A stretch of DNA of 64,000 bases from Dermacentor variabilis. Its lineage: Eukaryota > Arthropoda > Arachnida > Ixodida > Ixodidae. Numbering within the stretch: the first letter of the stretch is position 1; every line of letters begins with the position of its first letter. Of the stretch, positions 1 to 9,859 are shown in pieces. The stretch lies in assembly GCF_050947875.1 (NCBI RefSeq), contig NC_134569.1, positions 38,853,277-38,917,276 on the forward strand, read 5' to 3'. Below the pieces are notes generated by a model, which was given only the letters and a program-made list of their open reading frames with translations, ran no database searches and had not been told where the DNA came from. A program made the translations under genes and the position numbers.

Positions 1-2660
1 GGACGTCATCCAGTATTACAGGGAACAGTCTTCGTTAAAAAGTAAAGAGCACCGCGCTTAAGATCAGGGTTGTCATCGGGCGATGCGGTCGGTTCCCTGT
101 GGTCATCCTCCTGCGCTATAGGGTGGGGTGAATAGCTTTCTTTTTTCTACCTCCGATACAATTACATGGCACTGCAACAGAAGGCAAACCACACGGCCTA
201 TATAGTGGCGTACAGCTGCAGTCACGCTTATAGTAGCGCCTGTACAGCGTTAACGGAGGCGGTATCCAGAGGACAGTCTTCTTCCCTCTGTGGCTGGGAG
301 CTGGGGAGACTCGCTTCAAATGCCGAGTGATTTAGCAGTAAACGTTGGCTTAAGAACCGAGTCAACTCTGTCTGAAAGAGCGCAGGTTAAAGGAGCACCG
401 AACGACAGTGTTTAGATCAATCTGAAGTGATAGATGATTACTAAAGAATGCCTAAAGTGTATCTTTTACCGAGAACAGAGCATTCGTATAATCGAGGAAA
501 CTGCGTAAACGTCGGGCAGAATCGGTACCAGCACTGTGAAAATTCCGGACCAGATCGCGGTTTACATTGTATGTCCTTTTAATGATAGCGTTAGAGCATG
601 AAAAAAAGTGCAGTTTGGACAATTTTATTGAGAAAGTCTGCGCTGCGCCAACATTCGAACGACGTATCTCTTTATCACCTTTGACTGACGATCCGCTGTG
701 CTAAGTTGCAATTTTCATATTGACTACGTCGTCATTTAGCTGACAAAACACGCAGCGACACTCTCGGAATGATAGTCTATCAGTTTTCAAGGGCAGACCA
801 GAACGGTATGTTACCTTTTCGGAACGTTACGTTCACCCGTTCGTCGGGTAAAGAAATGCAGCTTATAGGCCGACAAAGCGAAGGCTGAAGCTTCCTTCAT
901 AGATGCAAGTTGGGCTTGTTGGTGACCTGTAACGACAGCAAACGTAGCACTTTGCAAACGTGGACAAAGAAGGAACTAGAAACAGTTGATCTAGTCCAGT
1001 GTGTCCAGCTCCTCGTCTGTACTTTCCCGCGACGCAATCTCTTCTTTGAATTTCGCCAGCAAACCATATCGCCTATACGGTTTCAGCCTACAATAACAAA
1101 TATCGCGGTACTTTCGCGTATTTGAGTCATTTTGGTGCAGAAACAGCCTCAAACATTGCAAGGTTGTGTTTCCTTTCATCTTTTGTGCAATGTATCCCTT
1201 AATTCAGTCAACTCTGTAAATAAACAAACGCTATATCGTCGGCCAGACGTAGCCACAGGATATGACGTCACAGGACCTGGCGCGAAAATTACAAGGTGGC
1301 ATCACCACCTGTATGTTGTTTTATATAGTTTTCGGAAATGCGAAGTCTCTGTTTTCCGTAAAAGTTGCCTATTCGGTACTCAGGAGGAACAATTCAGAAA
1401 TCTAGATCAACTTTATCCCCCTTTTATTATTCCACCTAATACTCGCAAAGTTCCTTCCAAGCTCTCGCTTGCGGCTTCAGGCGCTCACGCCGTCTAAGCG
1501 AAAATCTGTTACGTCAGGCTATTGCTCACTGTCTTTGGTAGGTTAGTTTGCTTTCTGCAGAATACACCGCGACAACTCCGCTAAGGCGCGCGCGCGGGAA
1601 AGGTGTTGTTGCAAACGCTTATGCACAAGGAATCGTGTCTAGACTACCTTTTTAAAGTGTTTTCTTTGCAGAAGCCCAGCGAGAAATCATGCTTTATGTA
1701 CATAATTTCCTGCGAGATCCGTACTTTGACCTCTAGAATTGACGGTGGCGTCGATCGTGCCACTCCCAATGAGGAAGCTGAAGTGAACAGATGCAGAAGA
1801 TGGAAAGACGCCACACGACTCCTGTCCAATCGACCCTAACGGCACGCGAGTCGTCGCCTGCGAGAAAAGCAGCTTCACCCAGTGTGCTGCCAAGAAGGAA
1901 CCCTCCACACAAATACACCCCGAACCGGTGAAGTCGCCGTGGGCGCCTTGGACACCGCCATAGCCATTTCTTCACTCCCTCTTCGTTCATCTCGCGTGTG
2001 TGACAGTGCATCGTGCATGGACGCGCGCATAAATAATGCATTAGTCAAGACGCGGCCTGTTGCGCGGTTGTTTTGTTGCACGGACCCGTCTCCCAGCAAC
2101 TTTCACCTGGGGATCGTTCGGCCATTGACAGCTGCCATGGCATACAGTATACTCGGTGTTGCAGGACTGGAACAATGAGTTTTTTTTTCTTTCTTTTCTT
2201 CCATTTTGCCTGGCGGAAGAAAAATCTGTTCGGAGCATTTTTAGCACTAGTGTGTCGCTTGCGTTATATATAGTGCCCTTGTTCAGTACGCATTTACTGA
2301 CCTCGATCTGCGAATGTTCCCAAAGAACGTGTCGAAAAAGAAGTCATGGGCTGTATTATGTGTGAATTCTTTTCCTTCGATTATGTTCATCTCTTAATAT
2401 CCGTAATAGCAAGTGGCCAATACTAGTGATAGCGAAGGCTTGGAGGCATACTATCCAATGATGAAATTAAAAAAGAATGGATAATGAATAGAATTCTTGC
2501 GTAATGCGGTCCAGGACTCATTCTACTGCGTTCTGCTACTGCATTCTACCACTCAAGTGTAAATCGTGTGCTACTAGGAAAAATCATAAAAGCAACAAGT
2601 TGCGTACAAATTTGTCACGTGACCGCAATGAGAATCGATAAACCCACGTATGAGGGTTCA
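1..2660. other. stretch without a recognised gene
   Basis: No open frame here has a domain or splice context I recognise. The frames present, up to about 120 codons, look like chance. Positions about 1255-1315 contain a TGACGTCA palindrome and resemble part of the MITE at 36581-37084 (a gatgtcacag-like stretch followed by ggtgtcaccacc-like sequence), so this is probably a decayed fragment of that family. Positions 1730-2170 are GC-richer but show no supported exon. Confidence 0.4.
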
Positions 2661-2668
2661 TAAGTATA

Positions 2669-3335
2669 CCGGCTGTTTCAGCGAACACTTTCAAACATTT
2701 TAAAATATTGTCTGTGGGAGATAGCACAACTCTAGTCTATAAGCTGGTCTACTCGAAGAGGCGAACATTTATTGCACAAAAAAATGAAATGCATAATCAA
2801 TGAATTTAAAAATATTCACTAATTAAGTTTTTATTAATTACCTTATGGTACATATTGCAATTTAGAAATTCTAGCCGCGGTGTTCGCAAGGCGGATCCAC
2901 TTGGAACAGATTCTCAGGATGGCAGCAATTTTGAGACATTAATTCCCGAACTTTACGGAGAAATGTATTAGCGTTCCAGTTAATTTTGTGATTCAATGCA
3001 TAAAGTGAAGTTTTGTTAAGAAAGTAAGCGGAACGGGACTGCGTCTTTACCGCCAGTTTGACGGCACATATCGCGTCAATGGCGTCATCCACACAATTAT
3101 TTTCAAGTGGATCCTCCTTGCGAACTCCCCGGCTAGAATTTGTAAATTGCAATATGTGCCATAAGGCAAGTAGTTAAAAACTTAATTAGTGATTTTTGTT
3201 AATTAGTCGATTACGCATTTCAATTTTTTTTGTGCAAGTAATCTATGCCTCTTTGAGTAGATCAGCTCATGAGCTAGAATTGTGCTGTCTGTCAAAGGCT
3301 GTCATAAAATTTGAAAGTGTTTGCTGAAACACCCT
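2669..3335. mobile_element. foldback DNA element with long terminal inverted repeats
   Basis: Two arms of about 230 bp (about 2669-2900 and 3105-3335) are imperfect reverse complements. The outer ends read ggctgtttcagcgaacac on the left and, on the other strand, gggtgtttcagcaaacac on the right. The inner ends match around ttctagccg and the ggatccacttg region. The spacer of about 200 bp has no transposase; a minus frame across it (2871-3152) is largely arm sequence. The flanks are TA-rich (gtata and tatata), so TA or TATA target use is possible. It is a non-autonomous DNA element, and the superfamily is not assigned. Confidence 0.7.
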
Positions 3336-5000
3336 ATATATGTTCAAAACAGAACAATGGTTAACGTAGGTATACGTGCTGAATAGTACATTTCACCGGT
3401 GACGTCTTTTAGCATATGACTTGCATTGATGTCCACCGCAGCCACCGTTTGTTGTCATCGCGCTACGGCTCAAAACAAGCGTTAACCGCTATAGAAAGAA
3501 AAGCTCCGTGCGTTTCCAGCAACCAGCAGGGCTGTCGAGACGAAACCAACTTTGGCCGACTTTCGCTGCCCAGAATATTTACTAATGCTGAAAGTGTTCT
3601 CCTTGTAACTGTAGATGCGATAGGAGCTTTCAGTACATCGTCAACAAATCGTGCATCTTTCATTTCGTAGCGAAAGAGGCAAAAAGTGTCCGGACGGCTT
3701 CTTGCCCGCCATTTTTTTTTTATCTTTATGTACGTCCATTCCCCATTGTTCCCACTGACATCGTTTTAATTTAAGAGACTCGAGGTAACAGCAAACTTTC
3801 ATCAATGGCGTCGACACCATCCCTCCAACTGCACATTTTACATTTTTCGACCTAATCAAACGAATCGCTCCACTTCTTTCTAGTGACTGTAGAGGGAAGA
3901 CCAATAAAATCGCAGATCATAAACTATTCACTCCTATGTGTTGTGTTTTCCTTGCAAGAACCGTTTCTCAGTGGAAACGTATTTACTAGTTACACTGGCT
4001 GGTGCATCTTGCAAAGTGAACGATGCAGTACAATAACAGGATGAACTTGAATATATAGATGAGTCAGCAGTTCCTTGCCAAACAGCTTCATTTTTATTTT
4101 TGATGAGAAAAGCAAGAATGCTCAAGGGAACCTAGGTGAATGTAGTGCCATGCTAGAGTGCACACTTCGTATTGTTTTCGTGGATTGCTAAGACAGCTCA
4201 GAATATATAAAGTTGGCATAAACAATCTAATATCAGATTTGTAAAATTTTAAGATAGTGCCCTATATATTTAGCAGCATAGATATAACTAATTCAGAAAT
4301 AAAGAAAATGACATAGGTTACTGCGCAGGGAAGTTAACGCAGCAACGGGGACGGCGACATGATCACGGAAATGGCAAGGGAACGACGATGACGCCAACAC
4401 GGCGACATTGACACGAAGACGACCACAATGACGACAATGGTGCCGGTCGACGACGGCATGCATGATGATGACAGTTCGTTGACTAAAATCTAACATAGCG
4501 ATGAGCTGTCTTTTTGAAAGCAACGCTAAGAATCAGTGCTGCTCTGAAAGCCGCGCTGCCGACACCCCGCTTCACCTGACCAGAGGTAAGTTTGCGCCAC
4601 GTTTAACTATTAATTATGATTATACCAATTATTCGACGATCCTGAAAGTATGCAAGTTTCGTGCGCAGTTCGCCAACTCTTTCTCGCTTAAGCTAATTTC
4701 TGTGTCTTTCTTAAGACTGTTTTCAGAGAACGGTTTTAAATGTACACTGAACATGACGCTCAAACTTCGTCCCACGACATTGCTGCTTTGCGCAGCAGAG
4801 AGAGAAGGATAAAGTTCAGGGAAAGGAAGAGAGATTAACAAGAGATTAGCGGTTTCTGCATTCCATCTGAGAAGGGAAAGTGAAGATAAAGGGAAAAAAA
4901 GGCAAAATATCCGGCAGAATCCATCTCACAATGAATGTCGACGTTAAATGCGATTAGCAGTCGCCGAAACGCGTCATGTACGAGGCGTGTACTGAGGCCG
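3336..5000. other. stretch without a recognised gene; GAC-rich tract
   Basis: No supported gene. Positions about 4335-4475 form a degenerate purine-rich tract built on gacgac/gacgat units, like a decayed trinucleotide repeat. The other open frames have no recognisable domain. Confidence 0.4.
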
Positions 5001-5007
5001 GGCTTCT

Positions 5008-5190
5008 CTCTCGCACTTCCCTCTGGATAAGCTGCGCCATCTAGCGGCGCGTGGCCTTTGCGCGGACTCCGAGGACGCGTGGCCACCGAGACTGCACCGG
5101 CGACACGCCGGTGCGTATGAGCCGAGCACTGCAGCCAGAATCCTCGCTCGCGCCTCCCTCTGGACACGCTGATCCATCTAGTGGCGCGCC
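5008..5190 (-). repeat. two diverged repeat copies, each with a CTCF-like motif
   Basis: Two copies of about 45 bp lie about 140 bp apart (5008-5052 and 5147-5190). Both carry a ccctctgga segment and a ccatctag core. Read on the minus strand, the first core is CCGCTAGATGGCGC (5034-5047) and the second is CCACTAGATGG (5174-5184). These are close to the CTCF consensus CCASYAGRKGGCRS. The surrounding DNA is GC-rich. CTCF binding is inferred from motif resemblance only. Confidence 0.45.
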
Positions 5191-5344
5191 CGAGAAGGTC
5201 CACGCGCGACCTGCGAGAATAGCGGCCCGCCGGTACGTGCGAACACTGAGAATTAATTCCTCCCTACCCGCTTTGTGGGGACGCTCGACTTTCCCGCGTA
5301 TCCCCTGATGTTTTTTTCCCCGCACGGCTCTCACATATCCTGTA

Positions 5345-5875
5345 ATCCGGCTTTGATGGATGGATATGCTATGAGCGTCCCCTTTGAAATGGGATGGTGG
5401 GTTACGTGACCAAGCTCTTGTTCTTATTTCGCCTAGTGTCCCATCTATCTTCTTTAAGAAAGAAAACGCAAGGAATTCCCAGCATCAAAGTTTTTTAACC
5501 ACTATTGGAAAGTTTGCTTTTGTACGCCTCCGTTGTTTGTGTTCTCCCTACTATTCTGCCACCAAACCTCCAATCGCCTCTGACAAATCTCTATCGCAGA
5601 CATGTTTACTTTCCCTCTGCAATCTCTGAACCCAAGAGCTTCAAGGAGGCCAGAGGAGCTTAAATCTACACCTGGGTACATATCTTAACAAAACATGTTC
5701 CATCGTTTTCCTAGCTTTACCGCAGCAAGCACACGCTTCTTCTTGCTTCTTATATCTCGCTTTATAAGCGCGTGTTCTAAAGCATCCTGATCTCCCTTCG
5801 AAAAGTAATGAGCTTCCCTTTGAGTTAGCATATTTTTTTTTCTTTCCTGATTTCGGTTTTTCCTTTTAAGGATTT
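5345..5875 (-). mobile_element. LINE-X, 3' piece (C-terminal coding end and 3' UTR)
   Basis: The minus strand encodes a charged C-terminal stretch (EIRKE-like, then a frame ending NMFC at 5685). After one in-frame stop it continues as an LLEALGF segment and an RRLEVWWQNSRE segment down to about 5503. The 3' UTR then runs to an ATCC-type tail near 5345. The protein is the continuation of the piece at 8497-9012: removing the RTE insertion and one target copy rejoins them, apart from a 1-nt slip in an A-run (about 5831-5839). From memory this order of motifs belongs to a LINE group common in ticks. Its clade is not assigned. Confidence 0.65.
5868..5875. repeat. target site duplication of the RTE insertion, left copy
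   Basis: AAGGATTT here is repeated at 8497-8504 on the far side of the RTE element. The first two bases of the right copy overlap element sequence, so the strictly non-overlapping duplication may be 6 bp. Confidence 0.7.
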
Positions 5876-5898
5876 CATCATCATCACCATCAGCCTGG

Positions 5899-7500
5899 TT
5901 ACGCCCACTGCAGGGCAAAGGCCTCTCCCATACTTCTCGAACAACCCCGGTCATGTACTAATTGTGGCCATGCCGTCCCTGCAAACTTCCTAATCTCATC
6001 CGCCCACCTAACTTTCTGCCGCCCCCTGCTACGCTTCCCTTCCCTTGAAATCCAGTCCGTGACCCTTAATGACCATCGGTTATCTTCCTTCCTCATTACA
6101 TGTCCTGCCCATGCCCCCCCTCTCCCATTTCTTTTTCTTGATTTCAAATAAGATGTCATTAACTCGCGTTTGTTCCCTCACCCAATCTGCTCTTTTCTTA
6201 TCCCTTAATGTTACACCTATCATTCTTCTTTCCATAGCTCGTTGCGTCGTCCTCAATTTGAGTAGAACCTTTTTCGTAAGCCTCCAGGTTTCTGCCCCGT
6301 AGGTGAGTACTGGTAAGACACAGCTATTATACACTTTTCTCTTGAGGGATAATGGCAACCTGCTGTTCATGATCTGAGAATGCCTGCCAAACGCACCCCA
6401 GCCCATTCTTATTCTTCTGATTATTTCCGTCTCATGATCCGGATCCGCCGTCACTACCTGCCCTAAGTAGATGTATTCCCCTACCACTTCCAGTGCCTCG
6501 CTACCTATTGTAAATTGCTGTTCTCTTCCGAGACTGTTAAACATTACTTTAGTTTTCTGCAGATTAATTTTTAGACCCACTCTTCTGCTTTGCCTCTCCA
6601 GATCAGTGAGCATGCATTGCAATTGGTCCCCTGAGTTACTAAGCAATAATAATAATAATAATATTTGGGGTTTTACGTGCCAAAACCACTTTCTGATTAT
6701 GAGGCACGCCGTAGTGGAGGACTCCGGAAATTTTGACCACCTGGGGTTCTTTAACGTGCACCTAAATCTAAGCACACGGGTGTTTTCGCGTTTCGCCCCC
6801 ATCGAAATGCGGCCGCCGTGGCCGGGATTCGATCCCGCGACCTCGTGCTCAGCAGCCCAACACCATGAGTTACTAAGCAAGGCAATATCATCAGCGAATC
6901 GCAAGTTACTAAGGTACTCTCCATTAACTTTTATCACGAATTCTTCCCAATCCAGGTCTCTGAATATCTCCTGTAAACACGCTGTGCATAGCATTGGAGA
7001 CATCGTATCTCCCTGCCTGACGCCTTTCTTTATTGGTATTTTGTTGCTTTCTTTATGGAGGACTACGGTGGCTGTGGAGCAGCTATAAATATCTTTCAGT
7101 ATTTTTACATACAGCTCCTCTACACCCTGATTCCGTAATGCCTCCATGACTGCTGAGGTTTCGATTGAATCAAACGCTTTCTCGTAATCAATGAAAGCTA
7201 TATACAAGGGTTGGTTATATTCCGCACATTTCTCTATCACATGATTGATAGTGTGAATATGGTCTATTGTTGAGTAGCCTTTACGGAATCCTGCCTGGTC
7301 CTTTGCTTGACAGAAGTCTAAGGTGTTCCTGATTCTATTTGCGATTACCTTAGCGAATAGTTTGTAGGCAGCGGACAGTAAGCTGATCGGTCTATAATTT
7401 TTCAAATCTTTGGCGTCCCCTTTCTTATGGATTAGGATTATGTTAGCGTTCTTCCAAGATTCCGGTACGCTCGAGGTCATGAGGCATTGCGTATACAGGG
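5899..7500 (-). pseudogene. RTE reverse transcriptase, 3' part, with one frameshift and a SINE inside
   Basis: This encodes the RT of an RTE-type LINE, an RNA-templated polymerase for target-primed copying. In order on the minus strand: [51 protein letters not shown], then the catalytic [10 protein letters not shown] 234-nt SINE-plus-duplication block follows. Then come the thumb ([21 protein letters not shown]), [24 protein letters not shown] and [14 protein letters not shown]. At the C-run near 6112-6119 the frame shifts; the last segment ([10 protein letters not shown], then RGRQKVRW, and EAFALQW at the end) continues in another frame to about 5899. The catalytic FADD is intact, but the copy is dead: frameshifted, inverted and 5'-truncated. 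Confidence 0.85.
6632..6880 (-). mobile_element. tRNA-derived SINE, copy 1, inside the RTE reverse transcriptase
   Basis: The SINE body is 6647-6865, minus strand, flanked by an exact 15-bp duplication TGAGTTACTAAGCAA (6632-6646 and 6866-6880). It has a B-box-like GGGATCGAATCCC, a central GGGGGCGAAA...AAAGAACCCCAGGTGG region, and a 3' end in ACGTAAAACCCC followed by an ATT repeat. About 27 nt of the 5' head present in the 20.1 kb copy are missing, so this copy starts within the tRNA head. Body plus one duplication is 234 nt, a multiple of 3, so the RT frame stays open through it. Confidence 0.9.
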
Positions 7501-8498
7501 CAGTGGGGGAATATGGCATAGGCACTAGGAATAGCAGGGGAGAGTTATTAGTAGAGTTTGCGGTACAGAATAATATGCGGATAATGAATACCTTCTTCCG
7601 CAAGCGGGCTAGCCGAAAGTGGACGTGGAGGAGCTCGAACGGCGAGACTAGAAATGAAATAGACTTCATACTCTGCGCTAACCCTGGCATCATACAAGAT
7701 GTGCACGTGCTCGGCAAGGTGCGCTGCAGTGACCACAGGATGGTAAGAACTCGAATTAGCCTAGACCTGAGGAGGGAACGGAAGAAACTGGTACATAAGA
7801 AACCGATCAATAAGTTAGCGGTAAGAGGGAAAATAGAGGAATTCCAGATCAAGCTACAGAACAGGTATTCCGCTTTAACTCAGGAAGAGGACCTTAGTGT
7901 TGAAGCAATGAACGACAATCTTGTGGGCATCATTAAGGAGTGTGCAATGGAAGTCGGTGGTAACTCCGTTAGGCAGGATACCAGTAAACTATCGCAGGAG
8001 ACGAAAGATCTGATCAAGAAACGCCAATGTATGAAAGCCTCTAACCCTACAGCTAGAATAGGACTGGCAGAACTTTCGAAGTTAATCAACAAGCGTAAGA
8101 CAGCTGACATAAGGAAGTATAATATGGATAGAACTGAAAATGCTCTCAGGAACGGAGGAAGCCTAAAAACAGTGAAGAAGAAACTAGGAATCAGCAAGAA
8201 TCAGATGTATGCGTTAAGAGACAAAGCCGGCAATATCATTACCAATATGGATGAGATAGTTCAAGTGGCTGAGGAGTTCTATACAAATTTATACAGTACC
8301 AGTGGCACGCACGACGATAATGGAAGAGAAAATAGTCTAGAGGAATTCGAAATCCCACAGGTAACGCCGGAAGAAGTAAAGAAAGCCTTGGGAGATATGC
8401 AAAGGGGGAAGGCAGCTGGGGAGGACCAGGTAACAGCAGATTTGTTGAGGGATGGTGGGCAGATTGTTTTAAAGAAACTGGCCACCCTGTATACGCAA
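7500..8498 (+). pseudogene. RTE endonuclease C-terminus, linker and RT start (inverted 5' part)
   Basis: The plus strand is open from [17 protein letters not shown] through [27 protein letters not shown] and [10 protein letters not shown]. This is the C-terminal half of an APE-type endonuclease; the SDHR histidine region is the last conserved block. A long charged linker follows, then the start of RT (EFEIPQVTPEEVKKAL, KAAGEDQVTADLL, KKLATLYTQ). The frame leaves the element at 8498 and runs a few codons into LINE-X. The endonuclease N-terminus is missing, as expected from 5' truncation. The rest of this protein lies inverted at 5899-7500. Confidence 0.85.
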
Positions 8499-9012
8499 GG
8501 ATTTACTCATGACATATTTCTTTTCCATTACCTCCACCCGTGAGATTATCTCAGCCTCTCTGACTTTCTTCTTGCTGTTCTTTGTCGCTGTCTCGCTCAA
8601 CATACAGGCCGCATACTTGCTGGTAAGCTTCCTAGTTCTTTTCCTCCACTGCGAATAAATCTTATTCCTGTACAAATACCTGAACATTCTCACAAGCCAT
8701 TTACTTTCTTTCATATTCGTTAGCCGTTCTTCAAAATTAATTTTACTCTGAGCTTCTTTGGCTTCAAAACTAGCTCAGCCCACATCACCTTGCACAGCTT
8801 CATTTGTGGTCTTCCCGTGAACGCCCAATGCGAGGCGACCCACCAACCTATGGTTGCCGTCGAGTCCTGATTGTACCTCTGACTTCAGGCAAACAACCGC
8901 ATTTCCAAAATGGTTTTGGTAATACGCTACACCCGACTGCGCATGGAACTGCACCGGCACTATATTGACATGAGCACGGCACGATGTAAAGCCGACGCTC
9001 CGGTCAGTCCTC
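8497..9012 (-). mobile_element. LINE-X, middle piece
   Basis: The minus strand encodes FGNAVVCLKSEVQSGL, then VGRLALGVHGKTTNEAVQGD, one stop, then EAQSKINFEERL, RMFRYLYRNKIYSQWRKRTR, and VREAE near 8545. This is the region just after the RT in a LINE group I recall from tick genomes. Its upstream neighbour is at 15897-16145: there the frame breaks inside a glycine-rich VMVPGLT-like motif (MIRG), and the sequence at 9012 continues with LT. The downstream neighbour is 5345-5875. About 90 bp between the LT codons and FGNAVV do not fit the frame. Confidence 0.65.
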
Positions 9013-9212
9013 GTCACTGAGTCTGGCAGCGGCATGGCAAACGGATCTTGCAAGCACGTGCGCTTCCTTTTGCAGGTAGGCTCTAAATACCCTTCTATAT
9101 GTTATAGGAACGATGAGCGTTTTTTGTTGCTGCTGCCAGATCCTCAGCACGCTGTGTGTATTTTTTTCCTGCTTCCTGCCTTCACTGAGAATTTTGTTGC
9201 AAATCTCTGGAG

Positions 9213-9780
9213 ATCTCGAGACTAATGAAGGCCCCGATAAAAAGGTAGAAAGTATGCTTACGTAACTGCTTGCTGGACAGACGCAAATCAGTGAAGAGCT
9301 CTCTACGCTCAATTCAAGAATGACTTCTTTTGAACCAAGGTTTGGGTACGGGCCAGTTGGTATTCCGTTGTTTCAAACTTCACTTACAGCGCATACATAG
9401 ACAAGGGACCAAAAGCACGACGAAGACAAGCGCTGTCTTCGTCGTGCTTTTGGTCCCTTGTCTATGTATGCGCTGTAAGTGAAGTTTGAAACGATTCTTG
9501 TGAACAACGTTTAACGAACATTGATAAGTTGGCTTTAACTGCAAATGATGCCCTTCAGTGCGTACGAGATCTAGAGGAAACGGTTGCGAACCTCAAATAT
9601 ATCATTCACAACCTTGACTGCAAAAAATGATTATCTCAACAGGTCCCGTAGGAACAACTTGATCATTTACGGGACATAGTTGATGGTTTATCAGATCCTA
9701 AGGGTGTTTTAGTACAAATTAATCTGGTCTGCGAACACTGTAACCAGAAACTCAATGTCTCGCTACCGCCTTCACCCATG
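9213..9780 (+). pseudogene. CR1-like LINE ORF1 remnant
   Basis: Frames on both sides of hairpin element A give QISEELSTLNSRMTSFE upstream and LEETVANLKYIIHNLD, then RRNNLIIYG, downstream. A heptad-like coiled coil followed by an RRNNLIIxG block is typical of ORF1 proteins of CR1/L2/L1-type LINEs, which bind the element RNA. Stops and frameshifts are frequent. No start codon is assigned because the 5' part is too decayed. Confidence 0.5.
9325..9505 (+). mobile_element. hairpin element, locus A (perfect 59-bp arms)
   Basis: The target duplication is TTCTTTTGAAC (9325-9335) and TTCTTGTGAAC (9495-9505), matching at 10 of 11 bases. Leader 9336-9349 (14 nt), motif GGGCCAGTTGGT (9350-9361). The arms 9370-9428 and 9434-9492 are exact reverse complements around a 5-nt loop (agcgc). 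The left arm holds AGCGCA (9388-9393), a T-poor tract of 35 nt with only two T (9394-9428), and AGCGCT (9429-9434). The element interrupts the ORF1 frame of the CR1-like LINE. The lack of any mismatch suggests a young copy or repair between the arms. Confidence 0.8.
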
Positions 9781-9859
9781 CTAACGGTCGTGATATTGTT
9801 GAACTGTTAGGATCCTCTTTTGGTGATTTCGTGGCACGCAGTGAAACCTGCAACGTCGA

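Larger units (their letters stand above)
5876..8496 (-). mobile_element. RTE-clade LINE with internal 5' inversion (twin-priming type)
   Basis: One insertion built from two oppositely oriented parts of the same element. The 3' part (5876-7500, minus) carries reverse transcriptase and ends in a GAT-rich tail at 5876-5890. The 5'-truncated part (7500-8498, plus) carries the endonuclease end, the linker and the RT start. The plus part stops at the codons for LATLYTQ and the minus part begins with [10 protein letters not shown], so the two meet in the original protein. They share a 14-bp overlap (8485-8498; its reverse complement at 7487-7500). The flanks carry AAGGATTT copies. This is the geometry known for twin priming in L1 elements. 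Confidence 0.85.
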
